A stretch of DNA of 64,000 bases from Spiroplasma endosymbiont of Agriotes lineatus (GTDB lineage: Bacteria; Bacillota_I; Bacilli_A; Mycoplasmatales; Nriv7): positions 1,116,001-1,180,000 of the forward strand of contig NZ_OZ026448.1 in NCBI RefSeq assembly GCF_964019485.1. The letters run 5' to 3'. The number at the start of each line of letters is the position of its first letter. Position 1 is the first letter of the stretch. The notes under the pieces are model-generated. The model was not told where the DNA came from. It saw only the letters and a list, made by a program, of their open reading frames with translations, and ran no database searches. Shown one piece after another: positions 38,564 through 50,316 of this stretch. Position numbers and translations under genes: made by a program.

Positions 38564-40258
38564 ATGGCGTATCAAAAAGAATACCAAAAATGATTAAATA
38601 ATAATGATTTAGAACCACAATTAAGAGAACAATTAATTGCAATGAATAAAAAAGAAATTATTGATGCTTTTAGTAATTCATTAAGTTTTGGCACAGCAGG
38701 AATTCGCGGGGTTATTGGTCCTGGCATTGCAAGAATGAATATTTATAATATTAGGAAAGCAACAATTGCTTTTATTCAATATTTACAAAAAAATTATAAA
38801 ATGGATGAATTACAAAAAGGAATTGTTATTGCTCATGATAATCGTCATTATTCATTAGAATTTAGTCAAGAAGTAGCTAACATTTTTACTAGTTATAGCA
38901 TCCCGGTATACTTATTTACTAATAATGATTTACGACCAACACCATTATTATCATATAGTGTGAGAAAATTAAATGCTTTAGCTGGAGTCGTAATTACTGC
39001 TAGTCATAATCCGCCAGAATATAATGGCTTTAAAATTTATGATAAAAATGGTTGTCAATTTTTACCAGTTGTTACTGATGAAGTTAGTGATACTATGGAA
39101 AATATTGCTATTGAGGATGTTTTTAAACCACTAAAACCAATTCAAAAACAATTAATAAAAACTGTTCCAATTATTGTTGAAGAAGAATATATTAAAGATG
39201 TTAAAGCATTACAATTTTATCCTCATGAACAAAAGAATATTAAAATAGTTTTTTCTAATCAACACGGTACTAGTCGTGATTGAGTAATGAATATTTTACA
39301 AAGCAGTAATTATGAAGTAATTCCTGTTAAAGAACAATGAGATTTTGATCCTAATTTTAGTAATACATCATCACCTAATCCTGAAGTTGCTGAATCTTTT
39401 GCATTAGCTATTAAATATGCTAAAAAAAATAATGCTAACTTAATTATTATTAATGACCCTGATAGTGATAGAATTGGTATTGCAGTTTTACATCATAACG
39501 AGTATTTTTTATTAAATGGTAATGAAACAGCACTAATTTTGTTGGAATACTTATTAAGTCATTATCAACAGCAAAAAATTATGCCATCTAATCCAGTAAT
39601 GTATAATACTTTTGTTACTGGTCATTTAAGTGATTTGGTAGCAAAATCTTATGGTTGTAAAGTTATTAAAACATTAACTGGTTTTAAATGAATTGGTAAT
39701 GAAATGGCAAAAGAAAAGACACGGAATATAAATTTTGTTTTTGGTTTTGAAGAAGCATATGGTTATGTTGTTAAAGATTTAACTCGTGATAAAGATGGTA
39801 TTGCCGCAGCAATGGTTGTTGCTGAGGCTTGTAATTACTATCTCCAACAAAATAAGTCATTAGTAGATGTTTTAGAAGATATTTATCAAAAATATGGGTA
39901 TTTTTACTTTAATACGGTTAATGTTGTTTTAAAAGGTACTAGTGGTCAAAAAGCGATTAAAACCATTTTGGCAAAGTTAAGAAAAGATTCAATTGTTAGT
40001 TTAAATAATATTAAATTAGAAAAAAAAGAAGATTATTTACAAGGTTTATATAATATGCCACCCCAAGATTTATTAAAATTTTATTTTAGTGATGGTTCTT
40101 GAGTGGCGATAAGAGCTAGTGGTACTGAACCAAAAATTAAATTTTATTTTGTTTGTGTTGATAAATCAGTAAAAGCAGCAAAAATAAAAATGGAATTAAT
40201 GTTTTCTGATTTAGAAAAAAATTATTTACATTTAAAGAAAGGGAAATTAGATGATTAA
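38564..40258 (+). CDS. manB: Phosphoglucomutase/phosphomannomutase
   Basis: A 564-residue alpha-D-phosphohexomutase that interconverts hexose-6- and hexose-1-phosphates, feeding sugar nucleotide synthesis. Motifs: SFGTAGIRG near residue 40; the phosphoserine loop TASHNPPEYNGFKIYD; the metal loop IINDPDSDRIG; the sugar-binding loop FGFEEAYGYVV; and the phosphate-binding RASGTEPKIKFY near the C-terminus. Three TGA Trp codons (e.g. SRDWVMN, GFKWIGN) would fragment it under the standard code. TAGGAGGA lies 7 nt before ATG 38564. The last codons overlap the next gene's start by 8 nt. The length fits the bacterial two-in-one PGM/PMM subfamily. Confidence 0.92.
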
Positions 40259-41198
40259 AGATTTAAAAGCAAATAGTAATGTTCTTGATAAATTCTTAGT
40301 TGAAAAAGTTAATCAAGGAACAGCAAGTAATGGAGCAACGTATTTAACAGTAACTTTAAAAGATAAAACAGGACTTATTGAAGCGCGCTTATGAAATTCA
40401 CAACGCGAGGATACAATTAAATTACAAGCAGGAGTAATTGTTGAAATTAATGGTTTAGTTTCAAAATATCAAAGAAGTTTACAAGTTAAAATTAATAATT
40501 ATGAAATTATTCCTTTACAAGAGGCAGATCTTAATTTGTTTGTTAAAAGTGCTCCAGTTAGTGAAAGTTTAATGTGGGAACAAATTAATGAGTTTATTGG
40601 AGAGATTAAAAATAATGTTTGAAAACAAATTGTTGAAGAAATTTTAAACAAGCAACAAGCTCGTTTTAAAATTTCTCAAGCGGCGGCTAGACATCACCAT
40701 AATATTCATTCAGGATTAATGTGACATACACTAACAATGTTACAAACAGCAAAAGCAATTTGTGAAATTTATAATGATCGTAAAATTAATAAAAGTTTAT
40801 TATATGCGGGAATTATTTTACATGATATGGGAAAAACTAAGGAGTTGCAAGGCGATTTAACAGTTGAATATAGTTTGCAAGGCAAACTAGTAGGTCATAT
40901 TTCAATTATGGCTGGTGAAATTGCTACCATTGGCGAGAAATTACAATTAGATATGCAACAAGTATTTTTATTACAACATATGGTTTTAGCAAGTCATGGT
41001 AAAAATGAATATGGTTCTCCGGTTTTGCCACAAATTATGGAAGCAGAAATTTTGCATCATATTGATAATTTAGATGCGAGAATTTATGCGATTGATAGTG
41101 GATTAGAACAAGTTGAAAAGGAATCTTTTTCACAACGCATCGGAGGATTAGAAAATCGTAGTTTTTATCGTCACAATTATTTTGACGATAAAAATTAA
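40251..41198 (+). CDS. yhaM: YhaM-type 3'-5' exoribonuclease (OB fold plus HD domain)
   Basis: 315 residues. The N-terminal ~90 residues form an OB-fold (LTVTLKDKTGLIEARLWNSQ). The HD domain follows with HHHNIHSGLMWHTLTM, LLYAGIILHDMGK (the HD pair), LLQHMVLASHGKNEYGSPV and ILHHIDNLDARI as metal ligands. This is the architecture of YhaM, which trims RNA and degrades single-stranded DNA in Firmicutes. It starts within the 3' end of the phosphohexomutase gene, so the two are coupled. AAAGAAAGGGA precedes the ATG. Confidence 0.9.
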
Positions 41199-41208
41199 AT
41201 CGTTATTA

Positions 41209-41243
41209 AAAAATAATTCCTAGATTTGTTAGGAATTATTTTT
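41209..41243. terminator. Bidirectional terminator between convergent genes
   Basis: AAAAATAATTCCTA and TAGGAATTATTTTT form a 14-bp stem with a 7-nt loop; T-rich on both exits. Confidence 0.85.
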
Positions 41244-41658
41244 TAATTAATCTTAAGTTTTTTTGCAATGTTGTTAGTTTTTTACTGTCAACAACAATTT
41301 GATTTTTTGGTAATTGTAAACCACTGTAGAAAGAATATTTAGGGATAATATGTAAATGATAATGTTCAATAGTTTGTCCAGCAAGAATACCATTATTAGA
41401 AATAAAATTAAATGCTGAAGTATTAAGTTGAATTTCAATTTGTTTAGCTACTTTTTTAGCAGTAATATTAACAAAAGAAATGATGTCATCATTAGTGTTA
41501 ATAAAATTTGTACTATGAATTTTAGGAACTACTAGGGTATGTCCTTTGTCAACGGGCATAATGTCTAAAAAAGCAATTGTATGTTCATCTTCATAAATTA
41601 TATAACTAGGAATTTGGTGCAAAATTATTTTGCAAAATAAACAAGATTGTTCATTCAT
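41236..41658 (-). CDS. hit: HIT-family nucleotide hydrolase/transferase
   Basis: 140 residues. N-terminal CLFCKIILHQIPSYIIYEDE and FLDIMPVDKGHTLVVPK, with the histidine triad EHYHLHIIPKY near residue 100. HIT proteins of this branch (Hit/HinT-like) hydrolyse nucleoside phosphoramidates or dinucleotides. Complete; ATG 41658. Convergent with yhaM across a shared terminator and following the lipoprotein operon on the minus strand. Confidence 0.9.
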   Translation of the reverse strand: MNEQSCLFCKIILHQIPSYIIYEDEHTIAFLDIMPVDKGHTLVVPKIHSTNFINTNDDIISFVNITAKKVAKQIEIQLNTSAFNFISNNGILAGQTIEHYHLHIIPKYSFYSGLQLPKNQIVVDSKKLTTLQKNLRLIKK

Positions 41659-41682
41659 TTAATAGTTCTCTTTTTTAGTAAA

Positions 41683-43170
41683 TTAATCATCTTCTTCATC
41701 TTGGAAGTAAGTAGATAAATTTTCTCATATCTTTTTATCATAAATATTTTTCTTAGTTACAATGTATTTTGTATATAAATATTGAGCGGCATTCTTTTTT
41801 AAATTATCATCTTTGGAAATTGTAAATAATAATTCATTAATTAATGATGCTTTTTTATTATTGGGAAGAGTTTGCATTGCGGTATTATTGCGTTTGTTAT
41901 TTTTTTTAGTTCCATTTTTATTAATATTATTTTTTCACTCAAATTCTATATCTTTATCAATTTGGATTTCCTTATCATTATCAATTTTATAACCTTTAAA
42001 TAAATCAGCGACAAAAATTGGGAGGACATAAATTTTAGACACATAACGGCGGTCTTTAGTATAAAATTTATTTATTTCAAAATTATTAGGAGTTTTACTA
42101 CTAGCAAAACCAACAATTTGTCTATCTTTCACTTGCTTTTTATAAAAATCTTCCATTGTGTTGTCGCCATAAGGATTATTATCATTACCATAAGCAATAA
42201 AACCACGGAAGCCGGCCATATTAAATATTGGATCAAAAATTGTTTTTACTTCATTATTATTAGGTTTAAATTTATTTTTGAAATCATTATCTGGAATTAA
42301 CATAACATCATCGTTAGGTAAATTTGCTTCATTTTCCTTTTTAACTTTTACTTCTCAAACCATTTTTATTTTACTATCTCAAACATCACCTGAATCAAAT
42401 GTTTGTACACTTTTAGGAACAGTTCAACTTATTGGTAATGAATAATAACTACCGTCTTTTTTTAATTCAAAAATTCGATCTTGTAATCAAGTCATTGTCA
42501 TTAAATTATCAAGAATAGTAGGTTTAATTTGTGCATTATAGTAATCAGCAAATCGCTCGCGGACTTTAACTTTATAATTTATGGTTTCATTGTTGGCGCT
42601 TGTGATTTCGGCTGTCATTAAATCATCAATGCTTGGTTGAATTGTATCAATATAGGCCTCATCTTTTTTTTCATCTCAAGTTCCTAAAATGTGTCATTCG
42701 GATGATTGCTGAATGTTGTATCCTTGTTTATTAACTGTTGCTTCTAAGAAACTATTATTTAATCTTGCTTTTAAGTATTCTTGATACAATTTATCACCTG
42801 CTATTTGGTTTCAAAGGTTATCAAATTCTTGCAAATAATCGGTAATTTTTGTCTCAGATAAGTTTTCAATTTTTTTGCCTCGTATTTTCGCATATATCGT
42901 AACAAACTCATTACGAGCAATAATCTCTTTAATAGCATTAAAACCATAATCACTAATCTTACCTTTAAATTTATCAAATAATGCTTTTCCAGTAATATTA
43001 TTTTTATCAGTTATTTCTGATAATTTAATAAATTGTTCTTCTTGAGTTTTTTCAGATATATTAGTATCAATGCGGTCTTTAGATTTATTACAAGCAATAA
43101 CAGTTAGAATAGGAGATAATGATATTAAAATTGTACTCGTGAAACTGACTAATTTCTTTAGTATTTTCAT
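41683..43170 (-). CDS. Large surface lipoprotein, second gene of a pair
   Basis: 495 residues with many TGA Trp codons. Leader MKILKKLVSFTSTILISLSP then TVIAC, a lipobox. The body is alpha-helical-looking and acidic; visible pieces are SEWHILGTWDEKKDEAYIDT, PDNDFKNKFKPNNNEVKTIF and a C-terminus ending STYFQDEED. No known domain recognised. Start lies 1 nt after the stop of the upstream lipoprotein gene (TAA-G-ATG), so translation is coupled. Confidence 0.8.
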
Positions 43171-43171
43171 C

Positions 43172-45175
43172 TTAATGTTTATTCTTTTCTAAAGATAATC
43201 AATAATTATCAATTTCTATTGATGTATAAAGGTTCCCTGTTAAAGAATGGATGTTTTTAGGTTTAATAGAAGTTGGGGGGGTAATCCCTTTAATAATTCA
43301 TAAGTTATCTTTATTATTCATAAAGTTATCATTAATAACTTTATTAACATCAATTAATGCTCCAATAGTTTGATTTTTATTGGAAGGAATCTTATTAATG
43401 GCATCATTTTCATCATTTAGATTTTTACTTAAAATATTAATTTTAGTTCCTAAAAGTGAAGAACGAGAAGTTTTAAATATTTTACCTAAAATAGCACTTC
43501 ATTTATCTTGATCAAATTCAATATATTCTTTATATCATTCGTTATTTGGTTTGTCATCACTATCTCGTTCTAATCACGCCATAATATCTCAAAATCAAAA
43601 TCATCAGTTTTCATTATTATCAATATTATTTTGGGAAAAATCAGTATAAGTTTTAATTTCATTCAAAGGATTAAAACCAGAACTTTCACTTTGAGGATTA
43701 TCATCAATGCGTTTTTTAAATTCATCAAATAAATATTGTAAATAGGGAGTTTTAGCAAGACGCATATTTACAGGTGAAGTTATTGCCGGATATTTGCCGT
43801 CACTTTCTTGATTTTCACCAATATCACCATCAGCATTATAACCGTCTCGTAAGTGGTCATAACCATTAATTTTAATAAAACGCACTTCATTCGTATCAGC
43901 GATAAAAACAACTTTATCATTACCAATTTTAATTTTTTTAAAAATAATAGTTTGGTTACTATCTTTTCGTTCATCATCTAAATCTTTTAAAAGGGCATTA
44001 AAGTCAGTTGGAATACTTCCGTTTTCAGTACCATCGTATGCTAAATCGTAAGCCGCTGCTTTAAACATTGGACTAAATTTATCATTAGAACTATCTAAAG
44101 TTAATAAATTAGGTAATTGACCAAAGGATGTTTTATTATCATCGCTATATAAATCAGCCAATTGTTCAAAAGATTTACTTTTAGCATCATTTAAAAAATC
44201 ATTAATATTTTTTAAATTCTTATTTTCATTAAAATCTTTTGTTTCAATACCGTCTTTTAAACCATTTTTGTCTTTACCATCATATTTAAAATTAATTTGA
44301 GAAACTAATAATGGTTTTAAGTTAAAATATCATTGTTCAGCAATAAATTTTTGCTCTTTACTTAATTTATTTGATTGTTGAGAATCGGGGTTCATCATTA
44401 CTTTATTGTACTCATTAAATTTAATAAGATTTCTTGGTTTGATAGAAAAATTATTGAAAAGATTTTCAATTTTTTCTTTTAATTCATTATTATCATTAAG
44501 TTCATATGCTTTTCTTAATGCTCGGTTTCGAGTTTCTGTTTCTGTTTTACTGCCATATCATGAATTAATCTTAAAATTATCACCACCGCTGTTGATTTTT
44601 TTTATTAAATCATTGGCAATTCTTTTAATTTGCTCGATACTATAACGATCATAATCAATTTGAAAGTCATTAATAAATTTTTTTCGAAAAGTTTCATAAA
44701 CATTATTGAGAGTAGAATTATCTAACAATAAGTGATCTTTAAATCCTTCTTCACCGCCCCATCTTTTATATTCTTTAGCTTCTTCTTTGGTTTTATTATT
44801 TCCTCATTGTTTATGCAAAATTCCTTCAATATAATTACTTAAATTGGTCATCATATTATCGTAACTTTTTTTAAATATCGGATCATTTTTTTTGGTTTTA
44901 AGAACAGATAATTGTAAGCGTTTAGTAAACTCAACAAATTGTTCTTTTTTAATTTCATTATTATTAATGAAATTATTGAAAAGTTGATCAATTGAAATTC
45001 GATCTAACTTTCCTGAAAAATCACTTAATTTTTTAAATTTTAATGTTGGAAGGTCAAGAAGTGCTTGCGAACCATCATCACCAATAAATTCTCATTTATT
45101 GGAGCAAGCTGCTGATGTTAATATTGGACTTATTGATAACACTAAAGCAAATGGTAAAACTATCTTTTTCTTCAT
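43172..45175 (-). CDS. Large surface lipoprotein, first gene of a pair
   Basis: 667 residues. Leader MKKKIVLPFALVLSISPILT followed by SAAC (lipobox). Many TGA Trp codons, including a cluster near residue 530 (NENWWFWFWDIMAW). Recognisable stretches: TETRNRALRKAYELNDNNEL and KTPYLQYLFDEFKKRIDD. No domain recognised. AAGGAGTG lies 13 nt before ATG 45175. The downstream neighbour resembles it in size and style, and the two may form a surface complex. Confidence 0.8.
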
Positions 45176-45651
45176 TAATCTCAATCACTCCTTAAATATT
45201 AGTTTTCATAAAATATTTAATTTTACAATACATATTATACACTATATAGTAAAAATGTAATTTCTAAAATACGGGTAGAGTCGTGTTTAGTTTTCTTATA
45301 TAATATACCACGGACTTATGACAAACACAAGAGGGTTTTTTAAAAAGGGATGATAAATCATAAAATAATTTTAATTTTATAGAAAATAATTGACAAGGTA
45401 AAAAACCCTTATTAAATATAGGGATTTGTAAAAACACGATTTTACTAAAAACCCAGCAAAATCAAGGTTTTATTGAAATATCAAGAGTTTTCTACAAAAT
45501 TAAAATAAAATAATGCAGGAAATTTTTAAAAATGATTTAGAATGAAATTCTAAGGCAAAGAAACTGTAGATTAATTTTTGGAGAAAGGTAAAGGTAAAGG
45601 TGTTATAAATTTTATTAATTAGTAAAAATTAATGAAAAGGATTTGATTAAT
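45176..45651. other. Intergenic with a proviral end remnant
   Basis: 45284-45304 (AGTCGTGTTTAGTTTTCTTA) is a right-type proviral end in reverse. The next 200 bp holds an AAATCAAGGTTTTATTG to TCTACAAAATTAAA stretch that partly matches 23670 in reverse. A short frame at 45513 (MQEIFKNDLEWNSKAKKL) is too short to call. The ribosome site of the next gene is AAAAGG at 45634. Confidence 0.4.
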
Positions 45652-45928
45652 ATGAAAAAGTTACTTGGTTTATTAAGTACTATAACAATAGCAAGTAGCG
45701 GAATAGTTGGAATCGTTGCCAATAGCCATTATGAAAAACAAGAACAAAAAACTAAATTAGAAAATAATAAAATTAATAATTTACAAATAAAATATAATTT
45801 AGAAAATTTAATCAGAGCCAAAAGAAATTTAAATTCTAAAGAAGAAATTATAAGAATTACTAATTCTGATTGACATATTTCATCATTAGCTGTTGATAGT
45901 CAAAATAATGTTTATTTTGGAACTAGAT
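45652..45928 (+). pseudogene. Proviral exported protein, N-terminal fragment, cut by an IS3 tip
   Basis: MKKLLGLLSTITIASSGIVG is nearly the leader of the proviral protein at 35015. SSLAVDSQNNVYFGT, one sarpin-like unit, follows, then TTGGCAACCC, the inner part of the IS3 right tip, at 45928. Everything after is lost. Confidence 0.65.
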
Positions 45929-46110
45929 TGGCAACCCATTGATATATATGTATATATATATATAATTGATTTATTCATTGGAAAGGAGTACTAATAAGAT
46001 GTTTTAAAAATTATTAATATCTTAGATAATTTTTATATTAACAAGTTATAATATGGTTGTTAGTTCAGAGATGACTAAAAGACAAGAATGAAAGGAAGGT
46101 TTAATCATAG
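45929..46110 (+). other. Spacer with a decayed leader and the spiralin-like gene's ribosome site
   Basis: A TATATA run (45943-45962), GGAAAGGAG at 45980 and a short decayed leader (ATG at 46000, stop soon after). GAAAGGAAGG at 46090 serves the next gene. Confidence 0.35.
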
Positions 46111-48237
46111 ATGATAAAATCAAATAAAAATATGTTAAGAATGCTAGTTGCGTTAGCATTTACAATGTCACCAGTTTTTGCTGTTGCTGCCTGTAATGTT
46201 AGTACTAAAGATGACCAAACAAAAATAAAAACAGGAAACTTAAGTAAATTAAGAATTACATCCCCTAAAACTGAAGCTTTTGGTAATGTTAAAGACAAAA
46301 CTGCTGTAACAACAGACGAAATTACTACTGTTGTGAATACAATTGTTAAAACTGCCATTGATCAAATTGTTACTAATGCTGAATTAACTGTTGATTATAG
46401 TATTAAAATTGAAAAAAATGATAAAATAATTACTGGTACTTATAATTTGACAAGCAAAAATGTTCTTGATAGAACTTTTGATATTACAGTTAATAAAACT
46501 GAAACTGCAAAATTAAAAGGAATACATAAATCACAAAGTATTGAGTTTCCGGAATTAAAAGAAGCAAAAGAAAATGTTACCAAAGCGGATTTAATCACCT
46601 TAACAAATATTGATTCTGCAATAACTGTTGAAGCCACTGAAAATACCGATACAAGTGATGCTAAAATTAAAACTGCTGTTGAAGCAAAAGTTTTAGAAGT
46701 AGTTAAAAAATTACCGAATGGAACTGCTGTTGAAGCCGTTGATTTAGAAATTATTGTGAAAAAAACAGATGGAAATGAATTAGATGCTAAAACTAGTTTA
46801 AAAAATGATCTTACTGTAAGTGTAGAAGTTAAAGCAAGTGGTGCTGGTGAAGAAAAACTTGAAGGCACAAAAAATATTACTGTAAAAATTGCTAAAATTA
46901 CACCAGTAGTGGTAAAAGCAGATTTAACTGCGTTAGAAGCAATTGATTCTGCAATAACTGTTGAAGCCACTGAAAATACCGATACAAGTGATGCTAAAAT
47001 TAAAACTGCTGTTGAAGCAAAAGTTTTAGAAGTAGTTAAAAAATTACCGAATGGAACTGCTGTTGAAGCCGTTGATTTAGAAATTATTGTGAAAAAAACA
47101 GATGGAAATGAATTAGATGCTAAAACTAGTTTAAAAAATGATCTTACTGTAAGTGTAGAAGTTAAAGCAAGTGGTGCTGGTGAAGAAAAACTTGAAGGCA
47201 CAAAAAATATTACTGTAAAAATTGCTAAAATTACACCAGTAGTGGTAAAAGCAGATTTAACTGCGTTAGAAGCAATTGATTCTGCAATAACTGTTGAAGC
47301 CACTGAAAATACCGATACAAGTGATGCTAAAATTAAAACTGCTGTTGAAGCAAAAGTTTTAGAAGTAGTTAAAAAATTACCGAATGGAACTGCTGTTGAA
47401 GCCGTTGATTTAGAAATTATTGTGAAAAAAACAGATGGAAATGAATTAGATGCTAAAACTAGTTTAAAAAATGATCTTACTGTAAGTGTAGAAGTTAAAG
47501 CAAGTGGTGCTGGTGAAGAAAAACTTGAAGGCACAAAAAATATTACTGTAAAAATTGCTAAAATTACACCAGTAGTGGTAAAAGCAGATTTAACTGCGTT
47601 AGAAGCAATTGATTCTGCAATAACTGTTGAAGCCACTGAAAATACCGATACAAGTGATGCTAAAATTAAAACTGCTGTTGAAGCAAAAGTTTTAGAAGTA
47701 GTTAAAAAATTACCGAATGGAACTGCTGTTGAAGCCGTTGATTTAGAAATTATTGTGAAAAAAACAGATGGAAATGAATTAGATGCTAAAACTAGTTTAA
47801 AAAATGATCTTACTGTAAGTGTAGAAGTTAAAGCAAGTGGTGCTGGTGAAGAAAAACTTGAAGGCACAAAAAATATTACTGTAAAAATTGCTAAAATTAC
47901 ACCAGTAGTGGTAAAAGCAGATTTAACTGCGTTAGAAGCAATTGATTCTGCAATAACTGTTGAAGCCACTGAAAATACCGATACAAGTGATGCTAAAATT
48001 AAAACTGCTGTTGAAGCAAAAATTTTAGAAGTAGTTAAAAAATTACCGAATGGAACTGCTGTTGAAGCCGTTGATTTAGAAATTATTGTGAAAAAAACAG
48101 ATGGAAATGAATTAGATGCTAAAACTAGTTTAAAAAATGATCTTACTGTAAGTGTAGAAGTTAAAGCAAGTGGTGCTGGTGAAGAAAAACTTGAAGGCAC
48201 AAAAAATATTACTGTAAAAATTGCTCAATTAATTTAA
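46111..48237 (+). CDS. Spiralin-like lipoprotein with five near-identical 111-residue repeats
   Basis: 708 residues. Leader MIKSNKNMLRMLVALAFTMS with lipobox VAAC at about residue 28. An N-terminal spiralin-like domain comes first (VTTDEITTVVNTIVKTAIDQ, ending IEFPELK). Then five units of 111 residues with the pattern ADLTALEAIDSAITVEATEN, KIKTAVEAKVLEVVKKLPNG, DLTVSVEVKAS and GTKNITVKIAKITPVV follow. The A-E-I-K-T-A-x-E-A-x-V-L core and closing V-K-I-x-K-I are the layout I know from spiralin, the main S. citri membrane protein, in which one or two such units are present. No Trp or TGA in the repeats. A strong terminator follows. Probably abundant, with variable repeat number. Confidence 0.8.
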   Translation: MIKSNKNMLRMLVALAFTMSPVFAVAACNVSTKDDQTKIKTGNLSKLRITSPKTEAFGNVKDKTAVTTDEITTVVNTIVKTAIDQIVTNAELTVDYSIKIEKNDKIITGTYNLTSKNVLDRTFDITVNKTETAKLKGIHKSQSIEFPELKEAKENVTKADLITLTNIDSAITVEATENTDTSDAKIKTAVEAKVLEVVKKLPNGTAVEAVDLEIIVKKTDGNELDAKTSLKNDLTVSVEVKASGAGEEKLEGTKNITVKIAKITPVVVKADLTALEAIDSAITVEATENTDTSDAKIKTAVEAKVLEVVKKLPNGTAVEAVDLEIIVKKTDGNELDAKTSLKNDLTVSVEVKASGAGEEKLEGTKNITVKIAKITPVVVKADLTALEAIDSAITVEATENTDTSDAKIKTAVEAKVLEVVKKLPNGTAVEAVDLEIIVKKTDGNELDAKTSLKNDLTVSVEVKASGAGEEKLEGTKNITVKIAKITPVVVKADLTALEAIDSAITVEATENTDTSDAKIKTAVEAKVLEVVKKLPNGTAVEAVDLEIIVKKTDGNELDAKTSLKNDLTVSVEVKASGAGEEKLEGTKNITVKIAKITPVVVKADLTALEAIDSAITVEATENTDTSDAKIKTAVEAKILEVVKKLPNGTAVEAVDLEIIVKKTDGNELDAKTSLKNDLTVSVEVKASGAGEEKLEGTKNITVKIAQLI
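46582..48234 (+). repeat. Five tandem 333-bp repeats in the spiralin-like gene
   Basis: Units start at 46582, 46915, 47248, 47581 and 47914 (last slightly short). Units 2-4 look identical; unit 1 differs at its start and unit 5 by a Val-to-Ile change (KILEVV) and its end. Confidence 0.92.
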
Positions 48238-48278
48238 TTTATTAAATAAAATTAATGTGGATATAAAATTTAAGTAGG

Positions 48279-48310
48279 GAAAGAACATCATGTTCTTTCT
48301 TTTTATTTTG
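48279..48310 (+). terminator. Terminator of the spiralin-like gene
   Basis: GAAAGAACA-TCA-TGTTCTTTC stem-loop followed by TTTTTATTTT. Confidence 0.85.
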
Positions 48311-48338
48311 TAAATATTTTATAGAAAAATGGACGCAC

Positions 48339-48883
48339 TGGAATGGCAACCCTTTTTAGGACACTTTTTATGTAGATTGTCATTTTCTAAATTCAACGGG
48401 TGTTAAATAATTTAAGTTGCCGTGAATTCGAATATTGTTGTATCAATTAACAAAATCAAATAGTTTGCATTTTAATTGTGTTAAATTTTCAAATTTTTTA
48501 TCCTTAATAAATTCTGTTTTAAAAGTTTTATAATTTGTTTTGGCCACAGCATTATCATAAGGACAACCTTTATTGTTTAATGATCTTTTAATATTAAAGG
48601 TTATTAAAATTTCATCAATGATTTTATTTTTGAACTCATTACCGTGATCGGCATGAAATAAAATTATTTGCTTTAATGGTCGTGTTATCTTATGAAAAGC
48701 TTGTTGAACTAGTTCGGCGGTTTTGTTTAGCCCGGCATTATATTATAGCCAATTGCTTCGCGATTAAACAAGTCAATTAATAAACAAATATAGCGTCATT
48801 TCTCACCAATTTGGACATATATTAAATCACTAACAACAACTTCATAGATTTTTTGTCATTAAATTAACGATTTAAAAAATTAC
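48339..48883 (-). pseudogene. IS3-family OrfB C-terminal part (divergent copy), catalytic Glu lost
   Basis: The tip TGGAATGGCAACCCTTTTTA at 48339 is followed inward by a decayed orfB: VVSDLIYVQIGEKWRYICLL, LFHADHGNEFKNKIID, then DNAVAKTNYKTFKTEF, where Lys replaces the catalytic Glu. A 5-bp duplication (TTATATTATA near 48736) breaks the frame. It is cut upstream by the MITE end at 48884. Confidence 0.75.
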
Positions 48884-48981
48884 GGTCGTGTTTAGTTTTC
48901 TTAGATATTTTTAGAAAAAGAAAAAATAATCATTTACTATAAATTATTTCAATATTCAAATTAAGAGTATAAGTAAATATA

Positions 48982-50316
48982 GAGATTGTAAAATTAACTT
49001 GTGTCTCTAAGTAATTAACTTAAATTCACTTTGTCCTCAAATTTTATCATTAAATGTGAAATTGCACTACCCCAATTTTGAATTGGCATCGTTCATTTCT
49101 TAACCATATTTTGAAATGCTAAATAAAATATTTTAAAAACTGATGCGTCATTAGGAAAAATCTTTTTATTTTTAACGACTTTTCTTGGTTGACTATTAAC
49201 AGACTCTATTGTATTAGTTGTATAAATAATTCTTCTAAATTCTTGAGGATATTCAAGAAAAATTATTAAATTATTTCAATTATTTTTTCATGATTTAATA
49301 ATTTGTGGATACTTTTTATTTCATTTTTCAGAAAAATGATCTAAATAAAGCAACCAACGATATTTCTTCATTAATTGCTGTATAAATTGATTTTAAATCA
49401 TTAGCTACAAGTTTGCGATCTTTGTAAGGAACAAATTTTAAACTATTACTAATTTGATGAACAATGCATAATTGGTGCTGTGTTTTTGGAAAAACAGCTT
49501 CTATTGCATCAGACATTCCTGTTAAATTACCACTATAAGTAACAAGAATATCTTGTAAGCCACGATTTTTCATTTCCGTAAAAGATTTATTCAGTCAAAA
49601 TTTGGCTCCCTCATTTTCACTAATTCACATTCCTAAAATATCTTTTAAGCCATTTATATTAATTCCTAAGGCAAGATATACTGCTTTGTTTATTATTCGT
49701 TTATCTTGTTTTGTTTTACTTTAACAACACAACAATACAATCAAAATAAACAATCGGATAAATCTTCTCTAAAGGTTTAGTTTGTCACACTTTAACTTCT
49801 TCAATAACATCATCAGTTATTTGACTAATTAAACTTTCTGAAATTTCTGTTCCATGATAGAATTCTTGCAATTGTGCTTTGATATCAGAAATTGTCATTC
49901 CTTTTGCATATAAGAAAATTACTTTTTGATCAAAGTTATTAAATTTTCTTTGTCTTTTTGGAATAATTACTGGTTCAAAAGTATTGTTTCGATCTCTTGG
50001 TACATCAATTACGATTGAACCATTTTTAGTAATAATGGTTTTTTGTGTTCTGCCATTTCTTTTATTATGATTCTCGCCAGTCTCAAGGCGATTTTTAATT
50101 TCCGTATTTAACATTCGTTCAATTAATTTTTTGGTAAATTCCTGAAAAATAGTCTTGCCTTTAAATAAATCTTGTGGATTATCAATATTTTCTAAAAAAT
50201 AATCAGCAACTTTATCAATTTTATCAGGGGGTTTTTGCTTTTTTATAATTTTTTGTTCTACTTCTTCTGAATAGAATTAAGAATGAATTATCGAGACACA
50301 GAATTTTGGACAGCCC
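48982..50316 (-). mobile_element. IS256-family insertion sequence, copy F (diverged)
   Basis: Ends GAGATTGTAAAATTAACTTG and, from the other side, GGGCTGTCCAAAATTCTGTG. It differs from the other copies most around the transposase start. Confidence 0.85.
49015..50250 (-). pseudogene. IS256-family transposase (copy F),  broken
   Basis: Opens upstream of 50230 (DKVADYFLENIDNPQDLFKG) and reads through EEVKVWQTKPLEKIYPIVYF, that is, without the shared extra-T lesion, to FDCIVV and a break caused by an inserted GTT/T near 49735. Later pieces are MKNRGLQDILVTYSGNLTGM (the catalytic Asp is replaced by Gly) and [14 protein letters not shown]. Confidence 0.75.

Noticed and set aside
46440-48200. A 586-codon open frame on the minus strand opposite the spiralin-like gene
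   Set aside because: It exists because five copies of the same repeat happen to lack stops on that strand; it has no ribosome site, its product is low-complexity, and the plus-strand gene has leader, lipobox and terminator.
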